64,000 bases of DNA, from NCBI GenBank assembly GCA_028015205.1, contig CM051512.1, positions 17,391,139 through 17,455,138 of the forward strand. Direction: 5' to 3'. This document shows positions 44,770 to 56,171 of the stretch, piece after piece (within the stretch, counting starts at the first letter, position 1; each line of letters opens with the position of its first letter). The position numbers and the translations under genes are program-made. Origin of the DNA: Mytilisepta virgata. Lineage: Eukaryota; Mollusca; Bivalvia; Mytilida; Mytilidae. The notes below the pieces were generated by a model. It ran no database searches. It saw only the letters and a program-made list of their open reading frames with translations, and was not told the DNA's origin.

Positions 44770-45590
44770 AGTCAAGAAATACCAAAGGGATATTCGAAGG
44801 AGAGGAAAATCGAAACAACTGACAAACTCCGGAGAACAATGAAGACAAGACCAAAACAAAACATTCAGTACAATTAAAAACTAAAAACATATGAAGAACA
44901 TGGACCCCACCATAAACCCTGGGGTAGACTCAGGTGCTCCGGAAGAGTAAGCAGTCTCTGCTTCCTGCAGGACACCCACCATGCTGCCCATGTCAAATCC
45001 GGTATGAGGAAGGGATAACATCAATGGAACAGGTCCATTTTCATTTGGGAAACGATTTTTTCATACCTGTCAACCAAATCATGATAATTAATAAGGATGA
45101 CTCCAACTTAGGAGCAACATACCCCTGTCTGAGCAACTTTTCTGTCAGGAGCCGGGCTCTGTCCAGTAAGTCAATGTATATGTCACAAGTTCTGGAATAA
45201 CGTATGAGTTGTGAAATATATACTCCATACGCCGGCGCTTCTGGAATATTGCCGCTCAGAAATGGAAGTTGATGATTGGAAAGTCATCCCGTTTGTAGTG
45301 AAGTTTTGTATTCAACCTTCCTCTGGTGTCAATTTCGAGGTGAAGGTCAAGATAAGATACAGACTTGGTAGTGTGTGTGGTATCCTTAATTTCGAGCTCA
45401 CTGGGATAGATGAAATGTAAGAAATTCCCTAAACGTGAATTGTTGTGTGATAAAACATCATCTATGTAGCGGAAGATGAAATTAAAGGTACGGGACGGGC
45501 TAACGTCTTCATTTGTTCCTGAAGAAACCCGTTAATGACGTTTACCTCATATGAGCAAAGGAACAAGTCGGCCAGGAGTAATATTTCATT
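44770..45590 (-). mobile_element. RT element, catalytic part and 3' tail
   Basis: Minus strand. From right to left: an RT palm segment with FRYIDDVLSH (YIDD codons at 45457-45468), a segment with YLDLHLEIDTRG, the sequence leading to RSRTC-like Cys and Arg residues, then the non-coding tail (44770-45030) shared with 17.6 and 29.3 kb. YIDD is the metal-binding motif of reverse transcriptases. The frame is broken in places. The order of a conserved S-Y-L-D-L after the palm recalls Penelope-like RTs, but no GIY-YIG domain is visible, so the class is open. Confidence 0.65.
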
Positions 45591-46611
45591 TTCAAACAGA
45601 ATAAGGTAACAGAACACATATATATAATATTTTACTGTGTTGCCTGCGTATAAGATTTAAGTAAACAGAAGTTGATGATCGACGGCAATAAAAATGAACT
45701 TCACAATATAGCAGATTGGTATAACATTGTATACAGCTTTGAGTCAAATATCAAGAGTCTGCTCCAAGTATCTGCCAAGAAAAGTATGGTGAAAGTTTTT
45801 GTGACGCCGACACGGAAGACGACGCAAGACAACGGATATCCATATATGTCGCTAGCGTAGGCAACATAATGATTAGTATAGTCTGACATGTATAGTACAG
45901 GTACTGAAACACTTTACCCTAGAAAATCAAAATACTGTTTTCCTCATGCCATAGATTTTTTCAAATTGATGTACACATTGATACTGTAATATCTTGTACT
46001 ATGGTTTTACACTTTCCCCTATAGAATTTCGAATTTTAACATGAAAGAGCAAGTTCAGTGGAAAATGGCTCGTAGTGAACATTTATGGCTTATTTGAAGA
46101 AGGGCCGTTTTTTTGGGAGTAATCTAGGTAAACACGACGTCATTATCACTGTGAACCAGAACGCAATGCAAAATATTGTTGAATGTGAGGACAAGTGTAT
46201 CAGGAGGCTATATTGGGCTACTGACCCAATATCGAAAAACAATATTGGGCAAGCTAAAAGCATAGTTGCAGGATAAAATAAATGACAAGTTATAAGAATA
46301 AGTTTTTTAATTCGTAAGGATTTTGTTTTCGTGATGTTTTTACATATTCATTTGTATCATTTTACAAGCTTTTTCCGAAAATAACATTACAATTGGTGAT
46401 GAAACGTACAAACATACGGTGTGACGTATCATATGTTAATATGCTATTGAACTATGACTTCGATAAAAATAAAAGTTCCAACAGATGCCAAAATTCTAAA
46501 AAATCATGGGGAAAAAATATTTAGATTCGAACCGTGGCATTCCGCCGGCTTTGTACATTCTTGACCAGAATTTTCCGCACTGCCCGTATCTAAATATCAT
46601 TGAGTTACCCG

Positions 46612-46634
46612 CCCCCCCCCCCCCTCCCCACCCC
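46612..46634. repeat. Poly-C tract
   Basis: A run of C residues broken only by single T and A bases, followed by CCCCTTTTGAG. Similar tracts occur in the MITE at 18.4 kb. Confidence 0.9.
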
Positions 46635-47691
46635 TTTTGAGATATATATAATCAATCTTACAACAAGGACTTGTCTTAAAATCTGTGTTTTGACTATAAA
46701 TTTTCATTTTGTTTTTCAAATATATTTCTCTCACGTTTTGCCAGTTTCAATTCTAACATTTTATAAGCTTTTTTGATAATATTATGTACATTGGTAATGA
46801 AACATCCAATTTATGTTTGCTCAAATTAGTTTTGTAAATGTAATTTAACCATGTCTTTGTAAAAAATAAAAGTTCCAGCAGATCTCTTCTTGATATAAGA
46901 TAACATGAAATGTTAAAATTATAAAAATCATGAAGCAAAAAAACAGGAAAAAAAAGATTGAGTTTCGAAACGTGATTTTCCGCTTCGTAGAACTGCGCGC
47001 AAACCAACTACACCACCGCGACTTATCGTAACATTGTCATAATTAATGTATATAATGTTTCATCATGGACTGTTCTTAAAAATCGGTGTCATGTTATTTC
47101 AGTAATTTTAACTGTCGGATTGTTTATGTTTCACTCGTGTTGTTTTTGAAATATATTTTCGCTAAAGATTTTTACTACAAATCAGATCAGGATACGATAG
47201 TCATATAAATATGCGAATATGGTTTTACGAAGCCAACGTGTGTCGTCTGCCGTGTGCATGTACGTGATATTCAGATGTATTTACTTTAATCAATCATCTG
47301 TTCTCAGTTTCAATTGAGTATGTTGTTTTACCGAAATACTGTTTTCATCCGATTATATATGGAGTGATCTTGACAAAAAAAAAGGATATCCGTGAGGTTG
47401 GTAGAAGTACCCTCCCTCCAACTGCATACATCACAATGTTCTTTTTTCACTAGCTAAAGCCGCTAAAAATTTAAGATAGGTTATAAATCATACTTTTCAT
47501 AAAATGTTCTCTTATATAAGTCACCAAAAGTCCATAGATGTTCTATCCTACAAAAAATAACTTCCCGACATTTTCTTTGTTCTGGTTGATGAATATACGG
47601 AAAGGTCTATGACGGTCCGTTACAGATTTGTATATTTCGCTCATCACCACAAACATCGATGTTTTTTTTCAATCAACTTTTTAATATTTAG

Positions 47692-47793
47692 ACATGAGCG
47701 AGCACGTGAATCAAAAAAATATTTTAAACTTTGGATATATGATACTAAGAGACTCTCTTGTCTAAATATGCAAGTGGTTCACGTGCTCGCTCA
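47692..47793. repeat. Long hairpin with GAGCGAGCACGTGAA stem
   Basis: CATGAGCGAGCACGTGAA (47692-47709) is complementary to TTCACGTGCTCGCTCAT (47777-47793), giving a 17-bp perfect stem with a loop of 67 bases. The stem contains the E-box CACGTG. Confidence 0.75.
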
Positions 47794-48041
47794 TAGAAAA
47801 TTATCCGTCAGCGCATGAAGAAATTCACCGTTTTTTTTTAAAATGCCGATTCGGCTCACTAGACGAACGTAGATTCATTTCAAAACCGATCTTAGCAGGA
47901 TATTTTTGTTCATTTTCTGTTAGGGCAAGTACTTATCTACCAAAATAATGACAAAAATTCTATATTATTCCAACTTTATTTTTGACTAAATTTGGAGGCA
48001 ATTTACAACAGCTTATCATATCTTGTCCTTTGATTACTTTA

Positions 48042-49235
48042 ATATCATAATATGTGATTCAATAATATGCATAGCAATAACAATAAGAACAAAGCACTAA
48101 AATTTACACTGACTGTAAACATTAAACATTGACACTCATAAAACATTGACAGTGAACAAACACAAGCACTGAATAACAACTAGTGACTTGGCAATGTAAT
48201 GTTCATTAATACAATTTAGTCCAAGTGTAACAGATGTGAGGCTGCGTCTGCATAGTCATTGGCAGCGATTTCGTCATTATGGAGTCTTTCTTTCAAGTTG
48301 TTGAGTCTGTTGTCATTTTCGATGTACTTTCTTTTCCTTGGTACACGCTTTCCATCGGCTGCGTACTGAATAAGTCGTATTTCTGTGGCTGCTTGTTGCT
48401 GCTTGAGTATGTTTATTGAGTTGAATACATTTGGATGTGGGTGTTTGACGTAGTTCTTCAGCTTGTGATGCCAGCCCTCAAGGTGGTTAGTTGTTCTTGG
48501 TCCTTCAGTTGTGAAATGGTTCCATATGTGTCGGTTGTTCTCTACCCAATAATCGGTGACATAGTCGGTAAACGGAAATGTGTTGATGTTGATGTGGCAA
48601 GATCAATGTCTTCCATTGCATTAAACCAAATATCTTCAACATGTTGCATGGGAACCAATGGAAGGACTGCAGCTCGTCGTACCAGCTTGTTGATGTCATT
48701 GTTGTTTTTGTAGTAGGTTTGAAGTCCTGTATCCTGTGCTTTCCTCCATATACACTGAGAGTAATGAAAAAACACCCTTTGCCTGTAATACCCGGAAAGA
48801 CTTGGTAAGCTGCATTGCATACGGCAATCTCAAAGTTTAGGAAGATAGTCCTGGGTTGAAGTAGTAATTGATGTTGTTGGCAGGCATCTTTGAGTAGTGT
48901 CAGAAATCGGACATAAACAGCTTCACTTTTACCCGGAAGTAGTGCGTAGACAAGTGGATAGATGACACCGTCAACATATGCATGGAATGAGTAGAGTTGG
49001 GTAAATATGTCTGGAGAGGTATAGAAAGTACCGTCTCCATAAATCACATCTGCTGCTACCAGGTGTGTCTGGTTCTGTTGTGTAGTAAAAACTAGGATGC
49101 GATCAACTGCTCCATCATCAACCATCAGAAATCTTTCATTGGCAGTTTTGAGAGTCCAGGTTCCTTCTAGGACAATGTCTGCCCGGTTGGGTGGTAGAGC
49201 TGGTATGAGTTTAGCTCTTCATTGTAGAAGCTGCC
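48042..49235 (-). pseudogene. MULE transposase, decayed
   Basis: Minus strand. The main open stretch (49125-48505) has the MULE transposase layout: IVLEGTWTL and NERFLMVDD upstream, then VIYGDGTFYTSPDIFTQL (first catalytic Asp in GDGTF), PLVYALLPGK, and FLNFEIAVCNAAYQVFPGI, where the usual D-F-E reads N-F-E. A frameshift near 48770 moves the next part (HYSQCIWRKAQDTGLQTYY) to another frame, and another shift follows before the HLEGWHHKLKN segment. The N-terminal side is cut by the (AT)n tract at 49241. With an Asp changed and at least two frameshifts it is inactive. The motif is the MULE class of Mutator superfamily DNA transposases. Confidence 0.85.
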
Positions 49236-49237
49236 TC

Positions 49238-49240
<3 letters not shown>

Positions 49241-49328
<88 letters not shown>
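49241..49328. repeat. (AT)n microsatellite, 88 bp
   Basis: Uninterrupted AT dinucleotides at the 5' side of the MULE fragment. It produces spurious Ile-Tyr repeat ORFs on both strands. Confidence 0.97.
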
Positions 49329-49331
<3 letters not shown>

Positions 49332-49546
49332 CCTTCCAACACTTTTGCACATTTTTAACCAGTAACAGTCCCCACATATTCAATTTGCATTTACTTGTCC
49401 TTATATTATCATTTAGGCATTCAAAATTCTTATATCGAACACTTTTATTTATTTTATTTGTAACTCACATTTATAAAATAAATATAAAATCAAATTCATA
49501 CATATTATAAAAATTTGACCTACTCGTGCAATTGATTTGGAATTGA

Positions 49547-50502
49547 TGGAAACCTATTGAAATATTGAAATGGTTCGAAAGCTATTTAAAAGATCGAAAA
49601 CAGAAGGTGATATTTAAAGACTCGTCTTCATCACTTTGTAATGTTTTAGCCGGAGTACCTCAAGGATCTGTTCTTGGTCCCCTACTTTTTCTTATTTACA
49701 TCAATGATATACATGAAACTCTTATATCTCTTTTTAGGTTATTTGCTGATGACACTTCTTTCAGCTATTCAAGTACTGATGGACTTCAAATAAAAAATGT
49801 AATCGATCACGATTTGAAAGAGCTGTGCGAATGGTCAAGGAAATGGCTTATGTCCTTTAATCCCGACAAAACTGAAATAATAGTTTTTTCAAATATCGAA
49901 ACCCCACTTCTGACCTTTTCCCTGAATGAAATTTCCATTCCAATATCTAGTTCCACAAACATTTATGAATAACTCTCAGAAGTGATGCAAAATGGAATCA
50001 ACACATATATAATATTATATTAAGTATTTAAAAACATTTGAATGTTCTGCGTAAACTTAAATACAAACTGAGCAGACAAAACTTGGAAAAATTATATTTG
50101 ATATATATAAGACCTATATTTGAATATGTCTGTGAAGTCTGGGATAATTGTGGGGTGGGTAATTGTAATAAGCTTGAACAACTACAACTTGAAGCTGCGC
50201 GAATAGTCACAGGTTTACCAATATTTACAAACAGTAATCGAATCTACAAAGAAATTGGATGGGAAACTTTAATGGACCGTAGGAAAAGACGAAAACTTCA
50301 AATGTTTTACAACATACATTATAATCATGCTCCAAATTATCTGAGTAATTTGATACCTCCTTGCCTACAAAGTATTACAACTTATCCCCTACGGAATGGT
50401 AATGATATTATTGTTCCTCTTTTTTTCGATTATCGTCTACTAGAGAATCTTTTATATCCTCCACTATTAAAGAATGGAATAATCTTGATTTATCTTTACG
50501 TA
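49547..50502 (+). mobile_element. LINE reverse transcriptase fragment
   Basis: Plus-strand RT of CR1/Jockey/I type. It has WFESYLKDRKQKVIF, the motif GVPQGSVLGPLLFLIYINDI (RT motif 4), FADDTS (catalytic Asp pair, 49741-49755) and SRKWLMSFNPDKTEIIVFS. The frame breaks at 49970, and the C-terminal part resumes at 50038 (KLSRQNLEKLYLIYIRPIFE, then CEVWDNCG). 5'-truncated, with at least one frameshift and stops, so inactive. Its 3' end is cut by the insert at 50503. Confidence 0.9.
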
Positions 50503-50575
50503 CAGTGGCGGATTTAGCAGGGGGGCACAGGGGGCACAGGGGGCACGTGCCCCCCCAGTTGAGGTCACAAAAAAA
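50503..50575 (+). mobile_element. hAT-like left end with GGGGGCACA repeats
   Basis: CAGTGGCGGATTTAG followed by three GGGGGCACA-type repeats and GTGCCCCCCC. CAGTGGCGGAT is a common terminal sequence of hAT-type elements in animals. The matching right end (CGCCACTG) was not found, so the element is truncated or ends beyond recognition. Confidence 0.45.
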
Positions 50576-51484
50576 ATATACGTAAAATTGCTAGATACAA
50601 AGCTTCACATTGTTGAACATGGTCATAATTACCAAAGGCAAATTTTAGGTAAGTGACCATAACATGTTATCTATTGTAATCTTTGATTGACACCTAGTTG
50701 TGAAAATTAACATGTATGTAACTTTTTACAAATCTGATAATAAAGATAAGAGTTAATGAGATGGAAATGTATCACAGTGAAGGAAGTAAAATTAATTTTC
50801 CACCGGTGCCCCTTGAAGATTTGCAAGTGTTCAATTGAACATGCACCCTTCTTATACAATGGCTTACTTATTGATTCATTGTTAGCTGACGTGTATTGTT
50901 TTAAATACAAACAAAAGATTATTAAAAGATGTCTACCTATTTTTTTAAATTAATATATTTTAAATTCATTGGTAAGTAAAAATATTTGGACTATTTCTTT
51001 TTTTTAATTTAAGTGTGTTGTTAGTACAAATGGGCATTTAATTACAATATCTAAAAAATCTTTACTAACATGATTTTTTTTAAACTGTTCCGACATTTTT
51101 ATCATGTTTATATCAGTGAGACTTCTGAAATATAAATTTAAAACCTTTCATTTAATAAATTTTCATTTATTTTATTTAAAACTAGAAGATATTAATAATT
51201 GTCAAAAAATTTCTTCGCTCAGTTTTTTAGCACCCCGGGGCCGTGTAAAAGAACAACAGTTGAGATCCACTTTGAAATTTGATACATGTAACGTCAGAGA
51301 ATCCAAACTGCACTGTCTACCGAAAATGCAGCCACTTCAATCATTATATTTTGAACTTTAAAAATGCCATCTTTCAGTGATTTTGTATGACATTTTTGAC
51401 TGACCAAAATTATTGATTATTGAAAGTCTAACGAATTACTTAATTTGAGTCACCTTTCAATTCGCTATGGTACGTTTTTCAATC
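50576..51484. other. No gene seen
   Basis: AT-rich. An ORF at 51104-51361 contains an AT-rich low-complexity part and no domain. It may be internal sequence of the hAT-like insert. Confidence 0.4.
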
Positions 51485-51815
51485 AGGGATAAGTTGATGT
51501 CATCACTTAGGAAATTTTAGTCTTCATCACGAAGATCGAATATGATGTTGGACCTGTTCCCACTGTAGTAACATTTCACGCACTTCCACCGATTTGTGAC
51601 TATGATGGCAGATTGACTTTGTTGAACTTCACGACGGATGTCGTATACGGAGCAGGGACTGCTTACCCTTCCGGAGCACCTGATTTCACTTCTGGTTTTT
51701 AAAGGAGTTCGTGTTGTTCATTGTGTTTTAGTTTCCCGTGTTTATTTGTTGTGCTTGTGGTTGTTCATTTGTCTTCCCGGGTGTGTCGATCTAGCAGTAG
51801 TGTGCTTTTGGCAGT
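51485..51815 (+). mobile_element. RT-element 3' end, subfamily B
   Basis: Matches 31200-31560: AGGGATAAGTTGATGTCATC, ATGTTGGACCTGTTCCCACT, CTTCCGGAGCACCTGATTTC and TTGTCTTCCCGGGTGTGTC. The coding end is shorter and broken. Confidence 0.7.
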
Positions 51816-51976
51816 TTTAAGGGGGGAATCGATGGGAATGTGGGAATCAGGTGTCAAGGAGTACGTATAATTAGCATCCCCTTCATTGGAATGTGTGACG
51901 TCATTGGAATGTCTGGTATCTGACACGTGACTTCAATGTCTGATATGTGAAGAATGTAAAAGCCAATGCATAACAC

Positions 51977-51985
51977 ATTTATAAG
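51977..51985 (+). promoter_or_regulatory. Possible TATA box for the 52.05-kb gene
   Basis: ATTTATAAG lies about 70 bp before the ATG at 52052, a plausible distance for a short 5' UTR. Weak evidence alone. Confidence 0.35.
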
Positions 51986-52051
51986 AAACAGATACCTGCC
52001 TATGTTCCAAGTCAACAGACAGAAATCACTTGGTCAACATCTTTATAAGTC

Positions 52052-52489
52052 ATGGACCCAAAAACCAGTATAAGTAGATTTGCTAGTATCAGTTCTAGCT
52101 TCAGTTCGATTTATCGAAATTATGATTTCCATTTTGACATAATAAAATTAACTGGAATCTGTATTATGTTATCATTAACATGTACAGTGCTGGTGTTAAC
52201 CAGTTCCATCTACAATATGGAAAAGATAACGAACAGCACAGACTGTATCCATTTATCTAATCTAGACATTCCATTGAATGACACTCATTGTTTTAAAGCA
52301 TTCGAGTTACCCGACAATGAATTATATGTGAGGATATGTGAATACCAAGCTTCAATAATATTGGATATAAGACAGTATCACAAAGGCAAAGCAACTCCAC
52401 ATGGATTACACATGAATCTGAAGCAATGGAATTATCTAGAGAGACTTCAACAAGCCATAGACCAATCTATTGAAAGTGCACTGAGCTAA
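52052..52489 (+). CDS. Single-exon membrane protein with a PC4-like domain
   Basis: 145 residues in one open frame with an upstream TATA-like box and AATAAA downstream (52550). Residues 31-53 form one hydrophobic membrane segment (GICIMLSLTCTVLVLTSSIY). Residues 86-143 resemble the PC4/p15 single-strand-DNA-binding fold: ELYVRICEYQASIILDIRQY (strands ending in the I-R-x-Y signature), a Gly-x-x-M-N-L turn, then QWNYLERLQQAIDQSI (closing helix). PC4 is normally a nuclear coactivator without a membrane anchor, so this arrangement is odd. Two N-glycosylation sequons (NST, NDT) follow the membrane segment, which would fit an extracellular C-terminus and argue against DNA binding. A related domain is in the 61.7-kb gene. 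The match is by eye. Confidence 0.55.
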   Translation: MDPKTSISRFASISSSFSSIYRNYDFHFDIIKLTGICIMLSLTCTVLVLTSSIYNMEKITNSTDCIHLSNLDIPLNDTHCFKAFELPDNELYVRICEYQASIILDIRQYHKGKATPHGLHMNLKQWNYLERLQQAIDQSIESALS

Positions 52490-52549
52490 CATTGTAAATA
52501 AACTAATTCACCTTTTTTTATGTTTGTCTTGATTCTGTAGTTCTACATC

Positions 52550-52555
52550 AATAAA
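52550..52555 (+). terminator. Poly(A) signal AATAAA
   Basis: AATAAA 61 bases after the stop codon of the 52.05-kb gene. Another AATAAA lies at 52497, closer to the stop. Confidence 0.5.
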
Positions 52556-52559
52556 ACCT

Positions 52560-55500
52560 TCTCATGAAATAAATTATTTTACCAAATATTTGTGGAGACA
52601 AAGAACTTTCCCAAGAAATGAAACATGTTTTCTTCAAACAGGTGATATCATTAAATAGTATTTAAATCCAATGTTACTCCAAATTATTTGTTGACTTCTT
52701 TTTTTCAAAGGACATTTAATGTATAACACATCTATATCTTCAAAACAACACAGCAAGCCACCAATTAAGAGGTTAATTTTGCTCTGCAAATATTATTAAA
52801 CATTAATTACACATCATCAATGTTAATTTTCCTTTTCAAAGGACAAGCAAAGTGTAACATATACATCATTTTCTGCAATTATCATTAATTCAAAAGCAGC
52901 AGATGTCAATTTTCTATATCAAAGGAATTGCGTATACCACTTAAAAGCAACACAGCAGGATATAAATATATAACTGTAATCATCTACAAAGTATCAAGAT
53001 GTCATTAACCTCAAAGCAAGGCAAGTTGTGAAATAAATGAAGTCAAGTAACAATTTTTATTTTCATTCACTAAAAACCAGTGTATAATTTTAACAAAAGT
53101 AATACTTTATAAAAAAAACACCACAGTAAATATATTTTGGAATACTTAAATGAAAATATGTTTTGGAAGACTTAAATGAAAATATGGCTTGCTAATGACT
53201 ATAGGGGTAATTAAAATTTAATATAAGTTTTGTTTGAACATCAAAATCCACGAATAAAACATTTTTTTTAACTATAAAGTTTTGTTTGGGAATCAAAATG
53301 GGGAACATGAATGATTTTTTAATAAAAAAAAAGAAAGAATAAAAAACAATGGAAATACTTTTCTTCAATAACATTTTAACAAAACAGAAACATTTTTTTT
53401 TCATTCAATATAAAAACCTTTAAGTTTGAACAAATATTTTCAGTAAAATTTATAAAAAATGAGCACCAGTCATGGCAGTAAAAGTTTTTGAATATAAAAA
53501 GATGAGTCTGTATGCACTACTGTATAAAATATTTTTGAAAACATGAAAGTGGAGTGGAACATTTGAATGAAACTTTTATATACAATCAAGAAATTTACAA
53601 CTGATCTGTTATCATTCAACAAAAACCAGTACTTCAACAGTGGAGAAAACCCAGACGGCTTTTAAATATATTAGTTGAGTATTCCCTACTATTGTAAAAG
53701 TAGTGAATAAACAATTAAGTAACAAAATTTATTTAAAAAAAAAAAAATAAAAAATAAAAAAATAAACTGTTAAACGGAATGCTTTAAAGAAAACAGAAAA
53801 TTGTAAATGTGGAGATGAGTTGAATGAAAACTACAAACTACAAAAAAACACAATTATTAATAACAAAAAAAAAAATCACAAACAGACTGGATTTTACAAA
53901 CAATATAATGTGTAAAAGCACCATTTATAAACCTGAGCGTAAGTTATTGACAACCAGTAACATATAGAAGCACCAATAAAAATTATTAAAATGTTAAAGA
54001 GTATGCAATATTAAAATTTACTTATGAAAACATCAGGACGGATGATTTACAAATTTTTTAAATGGAGTTTTGTATGTCAAAAACTTTACTTTAAAATGGA
54101 AACACTGAGTGAATACTCTCAAAACCTTAGAGCTTTAAAATGGAAAACTTTGAATGAAAACTTACAATCAAAATAAAACATCATTCAAGGTTCAAAGGTA
54201 CTTTTGATAAAGTAATTCAGGATTTAACAAGACGAAATGACTAGCTTAAAATATGAAAATTTAATATAGACTTTGTCAAAAAGACTGATAAAGTGCATTT
54301 TGTTTTGACTACAACATGAATAATCCAAATGATGAGAGTTGAATTATGATTGTAATACAATGAAAATTAAAGTACATACATGAAGCAAAAGTATAAAACC
54401 ATTTATGAAAATAAGGTACAAACAGACTGTTTACTGAGGTATATGTGATATTTGACACACAGGGTTTGTTATTATAAAATTGAGGTAAAAGTTGAAAGAC
54501 TGGATGAAAGTGTATAACAGGAAAAAGGTTGGACGGTTTATAACAGCATTATAAAATTATAGGTGGTTTATAACTGAGGTTTGAATGTACATTGATATAA
54601 AAAACATTTGACAAACAATTTTGGACTAAGGTAAAAGTTGAATGCAAACTTTTAACTACAAAAATCACAGATATATACATCATTAATACTGAAAGTAAGA
54701 AAAAAAAAAACAACATCACTATATACATACCGCTTATAAAGCAGGGGGTATAAAAAATACTAGCAGAAAGAAACTTAGCAGTAGGACATGTAAAAATGTC
54801 AGTTAATGGATTATGAATGCAGAGCATATGATTATGAAACAAAGAGTAAAAACGACTCATATACACCTTCATGCCAAATATCATTGACTTAACACAAATA
54901 TTTTATATTTTAAGCTGACTAGAGAAAAAAAATTAACAATTTTGGACACAGTCATAATCTGCACACCTATGTTTCACCTTACCGACAAGAAAAAAAAAAC
55001 ATTAAAAAAGTATGGTGAACTAGGAAATGACTAAGGGTGATATTGTACATGTATCAAAAAATTTTAAAGGAATGTTACATGTATAAAAATCACTGATATA
55101 AACAATATTGCATAAATGTACCAAATATTTTTAAAGGAATGTTTCGAAGACATAACCAACAACTGTAAAAATGTGGAAATTAGTTAAATGATTAAAGAGA
55201 AAGCAATGTAAAATCTAAGTACTATTGAACCATACAAAACATCTTCATGTTCAAAAATCACTGATATAAACAATATTGCATAAATAATATACAACTGAAC
55301 ACAACCAATATATTTATCTTGCATGTAAGTAAATGAGAAAATTTAGCTGTGAAATAAAAAGGTTATAATTTAAGTACTAAACTGCAATTTGTAAACACAT
55401 CAACATTTATGATAACACAAATTTGAATGTGGCATTATCAATAAAAAAAATTCTAACCAAGGTGTGTAATAATTGTATATAAATACATATAGCTGAATGG

Positions 55501-55820
55501 TGTAATCAATCATTATTTTAATAGTAAAATCTATACATGAAGTTCACCTACAATATGCAGTTATAAAAAATCTATTTTGAGGATAACAAAAGTATTCTGT
55601 GACAAAAAAAAAAATAAACCTCCTTCTTTAATGCATTACAGACAGGCAAAATGAAAACAAATCAGTATCAAATTAAAATAAAGCATGATTATTCATAAGA
55701 TGGAAAAAACCCAACAAATAAGGAAACAATGTCCAACCCTCTGAATTAAAATGAAACCGCCTACAATAGAAATGTCCTATATTAACTGAGTTTTAAAAAG
55801 CTTACACAATTTCATTAACC
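52560..55820. repeat. 3.2-kb AT-rich degenerate repeat tract
   Basis: Very AT-rich, with words recurring at irregular intervals: GAATGAAAACTTACAA-like (53545, 53825, 54150), AATGTGGA-like (53805, 55160), and a near-identical CACTGATATAAACAATATTG at 55090 and 55258. The minus ORF 54884-54549 is explained by this composition. It lies between two gene starts and looks like a diverged tandem array; no coding exon was recognised. Confidence 0.5.
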
Positions 55821-55857
55821 TTCTGTGAATCAACATTCTCAAAAATATATTTTCAAA

Positions 55858-56171
55858 ATGGAACTTGATATAATACTGCTGGACTCCAGAGACATTCCAT
55901 GTCTCTATTGTGCACATGATTTAGAAGCCCGTAAAGAGATGGCTGAAGTTAGAAACATTCTGAATGATGATTCAAACTTGTCTAGAGAGCTATATGCAAC
56001 ATATCATTTCCTGATACACACAGATATGACAAATGGTTTGCTTTGCCTATATTATGAGGAAATAAGAAAGCTATTTAACCTAAAACTACTTGCAAAAGAA
56101 GTAAATGGAAGAAATGGGAAGAAGGAAGAAAATGTTATATACAAGATGGTGATTGATGTGATTCAAAAAAG
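55858..56171 (+). CDS. Gene X exon 1
   Basis: Open from the ATG to a strong donor (AG|GTAAGTT). The 3' UTR of minus gene Y probably overlaps its end, because Y's more distal alternative stop codon is at 56183. Confidence 0.55.

Larger units (their letters stand above)
44318..48040. mobile_element. 3.7-kb insertion with inverted ends
   Basis: The left end AAAGGACAAGGTAGGATAAG (44318-44337) pairs with the right end CTTATCATATCTTGTCCTTT (48021-48040), matching 17 of 20. It splits the second MULE duplicate. It contains an RT-element fragment (44770-45590), a poly-C tract and a hairpin. No transposase ORF was recognised. Other short ORFs inside have no domain. Confidence 0.5.

Noticed and set aside
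45672..46276. Short plus ORFs within the 3.7-kb insertion
   Set aside because: No domain, no splice context, and bordered by mobile DNA.
49097..49510. Ile-Tyr repeat ORFs on both strands
   Set aside because: They are translations of the (AT)n microsatellite at 49241-49328.
54549..54884. Minus-strand Phe-rich membrane-like ORF
   Set aside because: Lies in the AT-rich degenerate repeat tract; hydrophobic residues follow from T-rich codons; no start context or splice partners.
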